Shown: piece after piece, positions 36,673 through 45,218 of the stretch
Layout: the number at the start of each line of letters is the position of its first letter
Numbering within the stretch: the first letter of the stretch is position 1
DNA from: Chitinophaga sp.
GTDB lineage: Bacteria; Bacteroidota; Bacteroidia; Chitinophagales; Chitinophagaceae
NCBI RefSeq assembly: GCF_017745275.1
Contig: NZ_JAGHZS010000006.1
Coordinates: forward strand, 310,001-374,000
Length of the DNA stretch: 64,000 bases
Direction of reading: 5' to 3'
Translations under genes and position numbers: made by a program
The notes under the pieces: generated by a model
Databases searched by the model: none
Seen by the model: only the letters and a program-made list of their open reading frames with translations
Told to the model about the DNA's origin: nothing

Positions 36673-36782
36673 GCTAAAAGCAGAAAGCAGAAAGCAAAAA
36701 GCTATTGCAGCGAATAATTAAAGCGTATAAATATCCGCAATGATCATCCGCTGCAATAGCTTTTTGCTTTCTGCTTTTTGCT
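36673..36782. repeat. Stop-proximal palindromic repeat, copy C
   Basis: Perfect 26-base arms lie at 36687-36712 and 36749-36774, again with GCAAAAAGCTATTG as core, with a 36-base loop whose AGCGTATAAATATCCGC resembles the loop of copy A. Further AGCAGAAAGC-like units extend both arms. It follows the diheme cytochrome stop (36661-36663) by about ten bases. Confidence 0.87.
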
Positions 36783-36835
36783 TCCACTCATATATTATTT
36801 TTTTAATCTATTAGCGCTTGCTCCGGAAAATTCAG

Positions 36836-36843
36836 TATCTTTG
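36836..36843 (+). promoter_or_regulatory. -7 promoter element upstream of rhlE
   Basis: TATCTTTG matches the consensus TAnnTTTG exactly. A TTG at 36818-36820 could be the -33 element, though its 15-base spacing is short. This leaves a 5' leader of about 140 bases before the helicase start, a length often seen for cold-inducible helicases. Confidence 0.5.
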
Positions 36844-36989
36844 CCCCCGTCTGTTGAGTTAAAAGCATAAAGCACAGAAATATCTATTCTCTCCAGTCCG
36901 GAAATCTTTTCTTTACTGCTCTCCTCAATTGTGATAACGCTAAAGATGAAGAAGCGTTATTTTATATTCATTACATCAGATATATCAAC

Positions 36990-38237
36990 ATGTTATTTGA
37001 GCAATTAGGGCTTATTGAGCCTATTTTAAAAGCAATAAAAAACGAAGGCTATACCACGCCTACTCCCATACAACAGCAATCTATTCCCATTGTACTGGAA
37101 GGTAAAGACCTGTTGGGCTGCGCGCAGACAGGCACCGGTAAAACGGCCGCGTTTGCTATCCCCATTTTACAGTTATTATACAATAGCAAGCCAGCCACCC
37201 AGGGCTTTAAGCATATTCGTACACTGATCCTGACTCCTACCCGGGAGCTGGCCACACAAATCGATGAGAGCTTTGGTGCCTATGGTAAATACACCGGTTT
37301 AAAGCATGATGTGATCTTTGGTGGGGTGCCGCAACACCGTCAGACTATTGCCCTGCGCAACGGTACCGACATCCTGATAGCTACGCCCGGTCGCCTGCTG
37401 GACCTGATGAACCAGGGCTATATTTACCTGAGTCACCTGGAAATGTTTGTGCTGGATGAGGCAGACCGCATGCTGGACATGGGTTTTATCAATGATATCA
37501 AGAAGGTAATCCGGGAACTGCCGCAACAGCGTCAAACCCTGTTCTTCTCTGCTACCATGCCGCCAAGTATCGCGCAACTGGCCAATTCCTTACTGTATAA
37601 GCCTGAAAAAGTGACCATCACGCCGGTATCTACTACCGCTGAAAGAGTGGAGCAATCGGTTTATTTTGTGAAGAAGAAGGATAAGCAGTCGTTGCTGGAT
37701 CATATTTTGAAAGATAAGCGCATTGAACGTACCATTGTATTCACGCAAACCAAACACGGTGCCGACAGGATTGCCAAAAACCTGAAGAAGCGCAATATCA
37801 ACGCCGATGCCCTGCATGGGGATAAGTCGCAAGCTTCCCGTCAGAATACCCTGAACAACTTTAAAAACGGTCGTCTCCGTGTATTGGTCGCCACCGATAT
37901 CGCTGCCAGGGGAATTGATGTGGATGCGTTGGAACACGTGATTAATTATGATTTACCGAATGTTTCCGAAACGTATGTACATCGTATAGGCAGAACCGGT
38001 AGAGCAGGTGCAGCGGGCTACGCCCTCTCTTTCTGTGATACTGAAGAAAGACCTTACCTGCACAGCATCAATAAACTTACCCGGCAAGTTATTCCATCGG
38101 TGCCGCATCCTTTTGAAGAAGCAGCTATCATGGAAGCCAACGCCGTTAATCCTGATATGCCCAAAGCAGAACCAAGAAGGCCTAAGCCAAGGAATAGAAA
38201 GAAAGGACAGGTAGATAAACGGGATAGAACGTTCTAA
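36990..38237 (+). CDS. rhlE: DEAD-box ATP-dependent RNA helicase, RhlE type
   Basis: The protein has 415 residues and all helicase motifs in order: Q-motif (TPIQQQSIP), AQTGTGKT, PTRELATQ, TPGRLLDL, DEAD, SAT, the second RecA domain with VFTQTKHGADR, ARGIDVDALEHVINYDLP and HRIGRTGRAG. A basic tail (PRRPKPRNRKKGQVDKRDR) is typical of RhlE and helps RNA binding. It remodels RNA during ribosome assembly or RNA decay. It is a monocistronic gene with an upstream promoter and a long hairpin downstream. RhlE is the subfamily judged most likely from the short basic tail. Confidence 0.93.
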   Translation: MLFEQLGLIEPILKAIKNEGYTTPTPIQQQSIPIVLEGKDLLGCAQTGTGKTAAFAIPILQLLYNSKPATQGFKHIRTLILTPTRELATQIDESFGAYGKYTGLKHDVIFGGVPQHRQTIALRNGTDILIATPGRLLDLMNQGYIYLSHLEMFVLDEADRMLDMGFINDIKKVIRELPQQRQTLFFSATMPPSIAQLANSLLYKPEKVTITPVSTTAERVEQSVYFVKKKDKQSLLDHILKDKRIERTIVFTQTKHGADRIAKNLKKRNINADALHGDKSQASRQNTLNNFKNGRLRVLVATDIAARGIDVDALEHVINYDLPNVSETYVHRIGRTGRAGAAGYALSFCDTEERPYLHSINKLTRQVIPSVPHPFEEAAIMEANAVNPDMPKAEPRRPKPRNRKKGQVDKRDRTF

Positions 38238-38276
38238 CGAATTTTGCCTGGAAACAGGATTAGACTGATTTTTATT

Positions 38277-38336
38277 TTAAAAGATAAAGGGAAGATGTAA
38301 GCAATTATCTGCTTATATCTTCCCTTTATCTTTTAA
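38277..38336. terminator. 27-bp hairpin between rhlE and nadC
   Basis: Arms 38277-38303 and 38310-38336 pair over 27 bases with a single G-U, around a six-base loop ATTATC. It lies 40 bases after the helicase stop and would form on either strand's RNA. The flanks are A/T-rich, so it can act as a terminator, but the stem is unusually long for one and may be a different repeat element. Confidence 0.65.
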
Positions 38337-38384
38337 ATCTTACGTCTGCCCTAATTACTATATTTACGCTCAAATTGTGCGTGT

Positions 38385-39224
38385 ATGGATAATACAATAT
38401 TTATCGCAGCGGCTCTTAAAGAGGATATTGGCAATGGCGACCACTCTACACTAGCCGCTATAGATAAGGCGGCAAAAGGGAAAGCAGTACTAAAGATAAA
38501 ACAAGATGGCATACTGGCCGGAATTACACTGGCACAGGAAATATTCCATTATCTCCAACCCGGGGCAACATTTACCTTATACAAAAAAGATGGCGACCAC
38601 GTACAGAATGGTGAGATAGCATTTGAAGTAGCTACCGATGTGCATACCATACTAATGGCCGAAAGGCTGGTATTGAATTGTATGCAACGCATGAGCGGCG
38701 TTGCTACCCTTACCAATCAGTATGTAGAAAAAATAAAGAACTATAAAACCAAAATATTGGATACACGGAAAACTACCCCGTTGTTTCGCGTGTATGAAAA
38801 AGAAGCAGTACGCCTAGGCGGCGGCACCAACCTCCGTATGGGCCTCTACGATATGGTGATGCTCAAAGACAATCATATTGATTTTTGCGGCGGCATTGAA
38901 AAAGCTATTGAAAAAACGGTAGCCTATCTGCAAACAAATAATTTGGATTTAAAAATAGAAGTAGAGACCCGCAACCTGGATGATGTAAAACGCATATTGA
39001 GTGTGGGTAATATACATCGTATCATGCTGGATAATTACGACCTGCCCACGTTAGCCGAAGCTGTGCAATTGATAGGTGGTAAATATGAAACAGAAGCATC
39101 AGGCGGCATAAATATAAATACGGTAGCAGACTATGCGGCTACGGGAGTAGATTATATATCGGTAGGTGCAATAATAAACCATGCTGTAAGCATGGACCTT
39201 AGTTTAAAAGCGCAATTGGTATAA
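38385..39224 (+). CDS. nadC: Nicotinate-nucleotide pyrophosphorylase (carboxylating)
   Basis: The protein has 279 residues, the usual NadC length. It converts quinolinate and PRPP to nicotinate mononucleotide, CO2 and pyrophosphate in NAD biosynthesis. Key sequence: LNCMQRMSGVATLT, DTRKTTPLFRVYEKEAVRLG and GGGTNLRMGLYDMVMLKDNH with the substrate-binding Arg, His and Lys residues, EVETRNLDD, and EASGGIN near the C-terminus. Monocistronic here; nadA and nadB are not in the window. Confidence 0.96.
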   Translation: MDNTIFIAAALKEDIGNGDHSTLAAIDKAAKGKAVLKIKQDGILAGITLAQEIFHYLQPGATFTLYKKDGDHVQNGEIAFEVATDVHTILMAERLVLNCMQRMSGVATLTNQYVEKIKNYKTKILDTRKTTPLFRVYEKEAVRLGGGTNLRMGLYDMVMLKDNHIDFCGGIEKAIEKTVAYLQTNNLDLKIEVETRNLDDVKRILSVGNIHRIMLDNYDLPTLAEAVQLIGGKYETEASGGININTVADYAATGVDYISVGAIINHAVSMDLSLKAQLV

Positions 39225-39295
39225 ATGAGCATTATTCAGCAAAAAATAGAAATAAGTATCATCAATCTAATCCTGTAGCCAGACAAAAAATCGCA

Positions 39296-40630
39296 TTATA
39301 TTACTTCGGCTTTGAGTTTCCCGGCTTTAATAGCTTTCAGAAATTCGCTATAATCTTTCTCTGTCTGATCCGCATAAGCTACTGCAAATTTGCCAATGGC
39401 TTCATCTGCGATATCGGATTTTCCGAGGTAGCCACTGATCACATCCCCGGGACCTGTTTTAGCATGAGCCCTGGCTAACACCCTGCCACAGAGACCTGCG
39501 TAGGCAGCCATTACCTCTTTATCGAAATGTTCTACATCAGGCGCTATTTTCCGGTCTCTCAACTGGCGTAAATAGAAATGCCTGTTTTCCATGCCGGTGC
39601 TCCAGCCCAGGAACATATCGCTGGCTGCCTGCACAAGCCGTTGTCCCTGTACGATACGTTCGCCGTTATGCCGGTATTTACTTTTCTCTGTATAAGCTTC
39701 TAAAACGCTGGTTCTGGCTTCTTTTACCTGCATAAACAGCGGTTCATCTTTGGCATTCATCAGCAGGGCAACAAGGCAACGCGTGCCTACACTACCCACG
39801 CCCACTACTTTAAGCGCAATATCGATAACACGATATTGGCTGAAAAGAAAACGCCGGTCATCCTGCAGGGTGTCCAGGTATCGCCCGAGGAAATCATGCA
39901 CCATTTTCTTTTGTTTCACCAGGTCAATAGGATGATAGATGAGCGGATGCTGATCCTGGATTTCGAAGTTACCCAATACACTTTGGGTGATTTTATAAAA
40001 TACTTTTTCGGGTGTGCTTTTCTGTGCCTTGTCCATGGCGTCTCTCAGCATGGTCTTCACCTTTTCACTGCGCGCTTTGTTGAGCAGGTCCTGCATTTCA
40101 AACTTCATGTACCATAGGTCAAGGGTATTCATCTGCGCATATTCTGCCATAGCGGTTCTATAGGCGAGCACCAGGTCTATGGCCATTTGTTTTGCATCTG
40201 TTTCGCGCATATTATTATGCCGGGCTGCGAGCACAAAGCTGGTGGCCAGTCGTTTGATATCCCATTCCCAGGGAGCGGGTAATGTTTCATCAAAGTCGTT
40301 GGCATCAAAGATAAGGTTACGCTCAGGTGTAGCAAAGCCTCCGAAGTTCATGAGGTGGCAATCGCCCATCGCCTGTACCTGTAGCGACGTATGTGGCAGG
40401 CTGGAAAGATCGTGCGCCATAATATCCGCAGTGCCCCGGTAAAAGGCAAACGGGGAAACACTCATCCGGCCGCATCGAATAGGAATCAGGTCTGGTACCC
40501 GGTCGTGATTGGAGGCATTGATGGCCTGTAAAATAGTGGGGCGTTTAGGAGATAGGGTAAAGTCGCCCTGGGAGGTCCGGGGCACCTGGTCCCTGATTTT
40601 TTTACCCGGGTTGGGGGAGATGATAGCCAT
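39296..40630 (-). CDS. DUF2252 family protein
   Basis: The protein has 444 residues. It matches the DUF2252 family: RMSVSPFAFYRGTADIMAHD, GDCHLMNFGGFATPERNLIF, DANDFDETLPAPWEWDIKRL, then VGVGSVGTRCLVALLM, and a C-terminal ARAHAKTGPG. The HxxN and D-rich segments resemble aminoglycoside-kinase-like folds, which has led to the idea that these are kinases, but no reaction is established. No signal peptide. A possible promoter with a LacI-like half-palindrome lies about 80-95 bases upstream. Confidence 0.9.
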   Translation of the reverse strand: MAIISPNPGKKIRDQVPRTSQGDFTLSPKRPTILQAINASNHDRVPDLIPIRCGRMSVSPFAFYRGTADIMAHDLSSLPHTSLQVQAMGDCHLMNFGGFATPERNLIFDANDFDETLPAPWEWDIKRLATSFVLAARHNNMRETDAKQMAIDLVLAYRTAMAEYAQMNTLDLWYMKFEMQDLLNKARSEKVKTMLRDAMDKAQKSTPEKVFYKITQSVLGNFEIQDQHPLIYHPIDLVKQKKMVHDFLGRYLDTLQDDRRFLFSQYRVIDIALKVVGVGSVGTRCLVALLMNAKDEPLFMQVKEARTSVLEAYTEKSKYRHNGERIVQGQRLVQAASDMFLGWSTGMENRHFYLRQLRDRKIAPDVEHFDKEVMAAYAGLCGRVLARAHAKTGPGDVISGYLGKSDIADEAIGKFAVAYADQTEKDYSEFLKAIKAGKLKAEVI

Positions 40631-40706
40631 ATAAAAGATAATTAAGCATCAAACGTAAAACAGGCGGAAGTTGTTTTTAAAAGATACGTTTTTCATCGCA
40701 TTTTAA

Positions 40707-40726
40707 TGTAAACGATTGCAAAAGTA
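40707..40726 (-). promoter_or_regulatory. Promoter element with LacI-like palindrome upstream of DUF2252 gene
   Basis: On the minus strand 40719-40726 reads TACTTTTG, an exact TAnnTTTG. It overlaps TGTAAACGATTGCA (40707-40720), an imperfect palindrome (10 of 14 positions) with the central CG and half-sites of LacI-family operators. Whether any LacI protein binds it is unknown. Confidence 0.4.
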
Positions 40727-40730
40727 AGAT

Positions 40731-41065
40731 TTGGTAAATCGGCTTTTTTATTTTAGGTTTGGTTAAGAGACACTAAAATTATTTAACCAAGACAGTATTG
40801 AAACGTTACACTTGTTACATGTAATATCAACCAATAGCAGTACGTAATGAAGTTATTTTTTGCGCGATAGAAAATGTTCACTTGTCGTTTTACCTGAATT
40901 CCATTTACCATAAAACAAGTACATCATCAACCGGTTGATCTGCAGGAAATTGCTGTAGGTATACTGATCATCGGAAAGTTTTAATTTTTTATCCTTCATT
41001 AGTTATCGCTCTTTTTTTACTTGTCTTATTAACAGGAGAGTGCTTTTCATCAAAATTATCACATT
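40731..41065. other. Intergenic region without a recognised gene
   Basis: No gene was recognised. Small inverted repeats occur, GGTTAA...TTAACC around 40761-40788 and TTACATGTAA near 40818. A sigma factor gene would normally precede the FecR pseudogene at 41066, but no trace of one was found here. Confidence 0.4.
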
Positions 41066-41590
41066 ATGGATAAGCGCCCTGTTCCTACATGGAAATACCT
41101 ATTGTCGTAGTAGCACGACAATAAGATTTCGAAAGAAGAGTTACCGGAGCTACTGCATAAGGCACGAGAGAAGAAGGATATGGAGATGCTCACCATCGTG
41201 CTGAAAGAGCAGTGGGAGGCTGTTGCTGATAACAGTGACACCGACCAGAATAACAATGCCGCTGCCTGTAACGACAACGGATAAACGTAAAGATATTGCA
41301 CCTGGTGTAACGGGTGGTATATTGGTGCTGGCAAATGGCCAGAGGATCCCAGAGGGCAGCGTCGCCAATGGATGGCTGTACAGGGGAGCGCCAGGTTACC
41401 AACCAGGGGAAAATTTATTTATAATGCCTCCCGCGGGAATAGTGAACAACTATTTAACACGGTAATAACCCCAAGAAGCAAACAGTATCAGCTGGTATTG
41501 GCTGATGGAAGCAGTGTTTGGCTAAATGCTGCTTCCTCTGTTCGCTTTCCGGCCGCCTTCTCCGGCGATGCCTGAAGAGTAGAAATCGCC
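41066..41590 (+). pseudogene. Decayed FecR-family anti-sigma factor gene
   Basis: From ATG 41066 the frame resembles a FecR N-terminus (MDKRPVPTWKYLLS, two TAG stops at 41108-41113, then HDNKISKEELPELLHKAREK). After a frameshift, the membrane segment being lost, comes the FecR domain start (DIAPGVTGGILVLANGQRI), then another shift to YQLVLADGSSVWLNAASSVR and FPAAFSGDA with a stop. At least two stops and two frameshifts make it non-functional. No SusC follows, so this is the remnant of a lost sigma/FecR/SusCD locus. Confidence 0.8.
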
Positions 41591-41605
41591 AGTGAATCAA
41601 CCCTT

Positions 41606-41806
41606 TTGTTTTTGAAGAATGGTGGCTTTAACGTGATCCTGTTTCACAATGATGCCTCTTTTTCTTTTGCGGAATACCCGGAATCCACGCATGATCCGCG
41701 CATTGGATTTATGATCCGGCAGAATGATATGGGGAATAACAGCAACCCGTATCTGACCGTGAAAGTAAATGCCAATGCGGCGGCAGCTTGTTGGGATATA
41801 CAATAA
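41606..41806 (+). other. Unidentified protein remnant
   Basis: A 66-codon open frame from TTG 41606 (with segments RIGFMIRQNDMGNNSNPYLT and VKVNANAAAACWDIQ) has coding-like composition and follows directly on the FecR pseudogene, but I recognise no family and see no proper start. It may be the tail of another decayed gene. The sequence from 41807 to about 42050 holds no recognisable gene. Confidence 0.3.
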
Positions 41807-42056
41807 ACGTTGATAGGAGCAAATACATGTTGAGAGCAACCGGGCATGCTAATATTGGTGTGCCCTTTGTTTTTATAGAGGCAGAAGGTTACTTTTGACG
41901 TGACTGGGCCCTGTACTATTAGCGTATATGCTTTACAGTTGTACTGCTTCTGTTCAACATTTATCAGGATGATTTCACAAGATAAGATCTATTGGTAGTT
42001 CCAAAGAAAGCCGGATGGCCTGGCTATTAATATGATAGATTTTTCGATATATTAAC

Positions 42057-42064
42057 TATATTTG
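42057..42064 (+). promoter_or_regulatory. -7 promoter element of the DUF1266 gene
   Basis: TATATTTG matches TAnnTTTG exactly, 93 bases upstream of the start codon. A -33 TTG was not found at the usual spacing. Confidence 0.45.
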
Positions 42065-42156
42065 ATATGTAAAGGACTATGAAAAAACTTTTCCGTAATT
42101 TTAATCGTAAATAACGGAGGACCAATCCATTTAGCCATTACCCTAAACCGATCCTT

Positions 42157-43080
42157 ATGGACCAACAGCATTCTATGGACCACTACTGGCAGCGCCTGCG
42201 TGATATAGGATTTACAGAAGAAGCGATTGCGATGTACAAGCAACAGATGGAACAGGCGATCTCACATGATAAAGACTGGAGTGAACAAATGAATACATTC
42301 GCTGAGAATATAAAGCAGTTTAATCAAATGTTTTCTGGTGATGATGCAGATGTGAACGATGCGGAGGATGAACCACTGCAGGTGGTGCTGAACCCTGCTA
42401 CCCGCCTGAATGCGGCGGAGCAGTGGGCAGTGGCTTGTGGCGCTGATATTGCGTTTTTAAACCGTCAGTTCCTCAATGATGTTACTACGGGTATGGATAA
42501 ATATGTTTGCCGGGAACAGTTGTCGGAGTGGTGGGAAATAGACAGTGCAGAAGAGTTGCATGAAATGATTGCCTGGCTGCAGGAGAGTGGACATCGCATT
42601 GAGTACGATATTATATGGCAGGCCATTAATACCGTGTCCATGAAAGAAAGCAAGGCATTTTTGAAGGAGTACATTGCTACTAGTCCATTGGAGCAGGAGG
42701 TGGTGATGAAGCGTTTGCGGAATACCCGTGATGCGCTGGACCTGTTCCGGGAAAGAAAGCTGATTGATAAGGATTTACAGCCGGATATGCTGATCTGGGA
42801 TTTTGGCCGTATCATCAATTTAAGCCGTGCAGGCTATGATGCAGGATATATCAGCTATGAGCAGGCCCTGGAATATATTATGTGGGGTATGCCGCTGATT
42901 AAGCGCACCTATAGCTCCTGGAGGCATCTTTCTTTATCGTACCAGTTTGCCCGTTGTGTATGGAATGGCATCGAGATGGCCAGCATTGAGGCCTTGTATA
43001 ATAATATGGAATACCTGCTGGTGGCGCCGGATAGTCCCTGGAAGGTATTATCATTCAGCAACACCGAGCAGTTATCTTAG
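42157..43080 (+). CDS. DUF1266 domain protein
   Basis: The protein has 307 residues, cytosolic. The C-terminal two thirds match DUF1266: LNAAEQWAVACGADIAFLNR at about residue 87, then WDFGRIINLSRAGYDAGYIS and the strongly conserved YEQALEYIMWGMPLIKRTYSSW with QFARCVWNG. DUF1266 proteins occur widely, sometimes associated with polymorphic-toxin or contact systems, but have no assigned reaction. Its TAG stop overlaps the stop codon of the convergent gene at 43077 on the opposite strand. Confidence 0.82.
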   Translation: MDQQHSMDHYWQRLRDIGFTEEAIAMYKQQMEQAISHDKDWSEQMNTFAENIKQFNQMFSGDDADVNDAEDEPLQVVLNPATRLNAAEQWAVACGADIAFLNRQFLNDVTTGMDKYVCREQLSEWWEIDSAEELHEMIAWLQESGHRIEYDIIWQAINTVSMKESKAFLKEYIATSPLEQEVVMKRLRNTRDALDLFRERKLIDKDLQPDMLIWDFGRIINLSRAGYDAGYISYEQALEYIMWGMPLIKRTYSSWRHLSLSYQFARCVWNGIEMASIEALYNNMEYLLVAPDSPWKVLSFSNTEQLS

Positions 43081-43973
43081 TGTGCGGTGATCCTGTTTAG
43101 CTCAATATCTTTCAGGTGCGGCAGGAGATGTTTAGGCAGTAAAGGGCTGTCGAAGGCCAGATCTACAGAGGCTTTCTGGAAGTCTTTTACTTTTGTTACC
43201 CGATGAAATATTTCAAAGAGCGCAATAGGCTCTTCATTAAAGCTCACACAAGTACTCACGAAGTTCAGTTCATTAATAGCGGGTCCGTTTTTTTTCAGTT
43301 TGTCTTCCACATCTTTTATTCTTCCGATGAAATGACGTTGACGGATAAACGTAGTACTGTTCATAATAATGAAGATGTAGTTGGCATAGGAAGTTATTTT
43401 GCCATAGTACATATGATTGTCTCTCCCGGTACGCTCCACGAGGTATTCATCTCCTGATTTATAAATTTCCAAGGAAGAGCGCCAGATTCTTTCCGGTTCT
43501 TTTTTTCCCGCTTTTAGTGGCAGGTTGCGGTTATAACAATACCAGTATCCTACCAGGTGATCGAGCAGGGCTTCGTTGGTAGCGGCCAGCGGAATATTGA
43601 TCTTCAGCTCATGAAAGGGGAATAGTTCCGTTGCGTTGTTGATAAAGTCGATGTAGCTGTCGAACCCCAGCACTACCGCAATAATATTGAGTTTGGAAAA
43701 GTTGGGGCTGCTGATGGAAGCCAGTGCGGTATTGTTTTTCGCTGCTTTTAATTTACGGATAACGAGGTGTTCGTAAAAGTAATTATCGCCAAAAAAGGGA
43801 GGCGGGCTACTGATTTTCTTTTGGCGTTGCTGTTTTTCAATAGCGGTATTGAATTCTGTTACAATAAAGCTCCATTCTGTTTTTGAAACATCTTCCCAAC
43901 TGAGCTTTTTAAGATATTGATGCGCCATATAATTCATTAAGCGCTCCAGGTTAAGCAATTCTTCCTTACTCAT
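43077..43973 (-). CDS. Conserved-looking protein of unknown function
   Basis: The protein has 298 residues without signal peptide or membrane segments. I do not recognise a family. The N-terminal 80 residues look helical and charged (LERLMNYMAHQYLKKLSWED); a segment SKLNIIAVVLGFDSYIDFIN could be a small helical domain; the C-terminal half is beta-rich (SSLEIYKSGDEYLVERTG, HMYYGKITSYANYIFIIMNS), suggesting a ligand-binding or sensor fold. Convergent with the DUF1266 gene with overlapping stop codons; divergent from the GRDP-like gene at 44078. Confidence 0.6.
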   Translation of the reverse strand: MSKEELLNLERLMNYMAHQYLKKLSWEDVSKTEWSFIVTEFNTAIEKQQRQKKISSPPPFFGDNYFYEHLVIRKLKAAKNNTALASISSPNFSKLNIIAVVLGFDSYIDFINNATELFPFHELKINIPLAATNEALLDHLVGYWYCYNRNLPLKAGKKEPERIWRSSLEIYKSGDEYLVERTGRDNHMYYGKITSYANYIFIIMNSTTFIRQRHFIGRIKDVEDKLKKNGPAINELNFVSTCVSFNEEPIALFEIFHRVTKVKDFQKASVDLAFDSPLLPKHLLPHLKDIELNRITAH

Positions 43974-44077
43974 GATAATACGATTATAATACGGAAATAG
44001 GTCGCTGTAAGATAGGCAGAATACTTCAGTCTTGTTGCTTTTTCAGACATTTAAATCAACAAAAAAAGCAAACGTAT

Positions 44078-44824
44078 ATGATTAAAAACAATGAATTTGT
44101 AGCCTTATCGCCGGGCACGCTGCTATGGCAGCAAATTGATGCTTTCCGGATGGATGACCCTGATGCAGTGATTCCCTTTTCTAAAAAGCTGGCCCGGGAA
44201 AATCAATGGGATAAAGGGTTTACTCAGAAAGCTATCCAGGAGTATAAGCGATTTATCTACCTCTGTTGTATTTCTCCCACCGGTGCTTCTCCATCGCCAA
44301 TTGTAGATAAAGTGTGGCACCAGCACCTTTTATATACACAAAATTACTGGGAGGAATTTTGTGAGAAAACGCTCCAGCGAAAAATCCACCACTATCCTTC
44401 TTCCGGTGGTGTGGCAGAAAAACAAAAATACCTGGCCTGGGAGGATGATACCCGGCAACAGTACCGGCGATATTTCGGAGAAGATCCACCGGCAGACTAC
44501 TGGCCCTGTAATACTCCTCCTGCTGTAGTAAAGCGACGCTCCCTGTTTCGCAAATCCTGGTTAACCTTTCTCTTCTTTCTCTTTTCTTTCTTCTTATTTC
44601 CCGGCTGTAGTAACGACAGCGCACCGTTTGGAGTGATCATCATGATTGTTTTCTGGGGATTTGTGATTGCCAGGGCTATCAACAGGGATGATAAGCCTGG
44701 TCAAAAATCCCAATCCGATAGCAGTAGTGGTGGTAGCTGTGGTAGTAGCTGCAGCAGCGGTAGTAGTTGTGGCAGCAGTTGTGGTAGTGGCTGTGGCGGT
44801 GGCTGCGGTGGATGTGGTTCCTGA
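44078..44824 (+). CDS. GRDP-like protein with membrane segment and Cys/Gly/Ser tail
   Basis: The protein has 248 residues. Residues about 45-120 resemble the glycine-rich-domain-containing protein family (PF07173): QEYKRFIYLCCISPTGASPS then VDKVWHQHLLYTQNYWEEFC. Two hydrophobic segments follow (about 165-185, WLTFLFFLFSFFLFPGC, and 188-205). The last 35 residues consist almost entirely of Gly, Ser and Cys, with seven cysteines spaced three or four residues apart. The tail could bind metal or be cross-linked by disulfides. The small membrane protein gene follows after 19 bases, so the two probably form an operon. Function unknown. Confidence 0.72.
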   Translation: MIKNNEFVALSPGTLLWQQIDAFRMDDPDAVIPFSKKLARENQWDKGFTQKAIQEYKRFIYLCCISPTGASPSPIVDKVWHQHLLYTQNYWEEFCEKTLQRKIHHYPSSGGVAEKQKYLAWEDDTRQQYRRYFGEDPPADYWPCNTPPAVVKRRSLFRKSWLTFLFFLFSFFLFPGCSNDSAPFGVIIMIVFWGFVIARAINRDDKPGQKSQSDSSSGGSCGSSCSSGSSCGSSCGSGCGGGCGGCGS

Positions 44825-44843
44825 AAATTTAAAATGAGATCAT

Positions 44844-45218
44844 ATGAAACGACTTACTTTAAACCCTGTTGGGGGATATATTTACGCCATTATTGCCGTT
44901 TTTTTACCTTTTTTGTATTTGTATAGAGTTACCTGTCAATGGAATCCATTTGTGATACGGGGGCCATTGTTTGTGGCTTTTTATGCGCTGTGCGTGGGCA
45001 GTAGTGTAGTGACGCTGTTGGTGTCTCGTTTGTGCCAGTTTCCTGCGGGAGGCTATGTTCCGTTCAGGGGCCTATTTATTTTTATGTTGGGAATAGGACT
45101 TGCGAGGCTTTGTCAGGGTATATATCATCAGAAGCCGGTAGGTTACCTGGTGGGGATGCTGATAGCGGAAGTATTCCTCTGGCGGCTGGGAGAGCTGGGA
45201 TATAAAAGAGAGAGATAG
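44844..45218 (+). CDS. Small integral membrane protein
   Basis: The protein has 124 residues with about four hydrophobic segments (YIYAIIAVFLPFLYLY, LFVAFYALCVGSSVVTLLV, GLFIFMLGIGLARL, VGYLVGMLIAEVFLWRL) and a basic C-terminus (GYKRER). No family recognised. It follows the GRDP-like gene by 19 bases and is likely co-transcribed with it. Its stop codon lies inside a hairpin. Confidence 0.65.
   Translation: MKRLTLNPVGGYIYAIIAVFLPFLYLYRVTCQWNPFVIRGPLFVAFYALCVGSSVVTLLVSRLCQFPAGGYVPFRGLFIFMLGIGLARLCQGIYHQKPVGYLVGMLIAEVFLWRLGELGYKRER

Noticed and set aside
35391..36782. Inverted repeats B and C as ends of one insertion sequence or transposon
   Set aside because: Each copy is itself a complete palindrome; the DNA between them encodes a SusC::SusD scar and a cytochrome, no transposase, and no target duplication was recognised.
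44700..44824. Gly/Ser/Cys codon repeats that look like a tandem DNA repeat or small CRISPR-like array
   Set aside because: The units are irregular and are explained by the low-complexity tail of the GRDP-like protein; no spacer structure exists.
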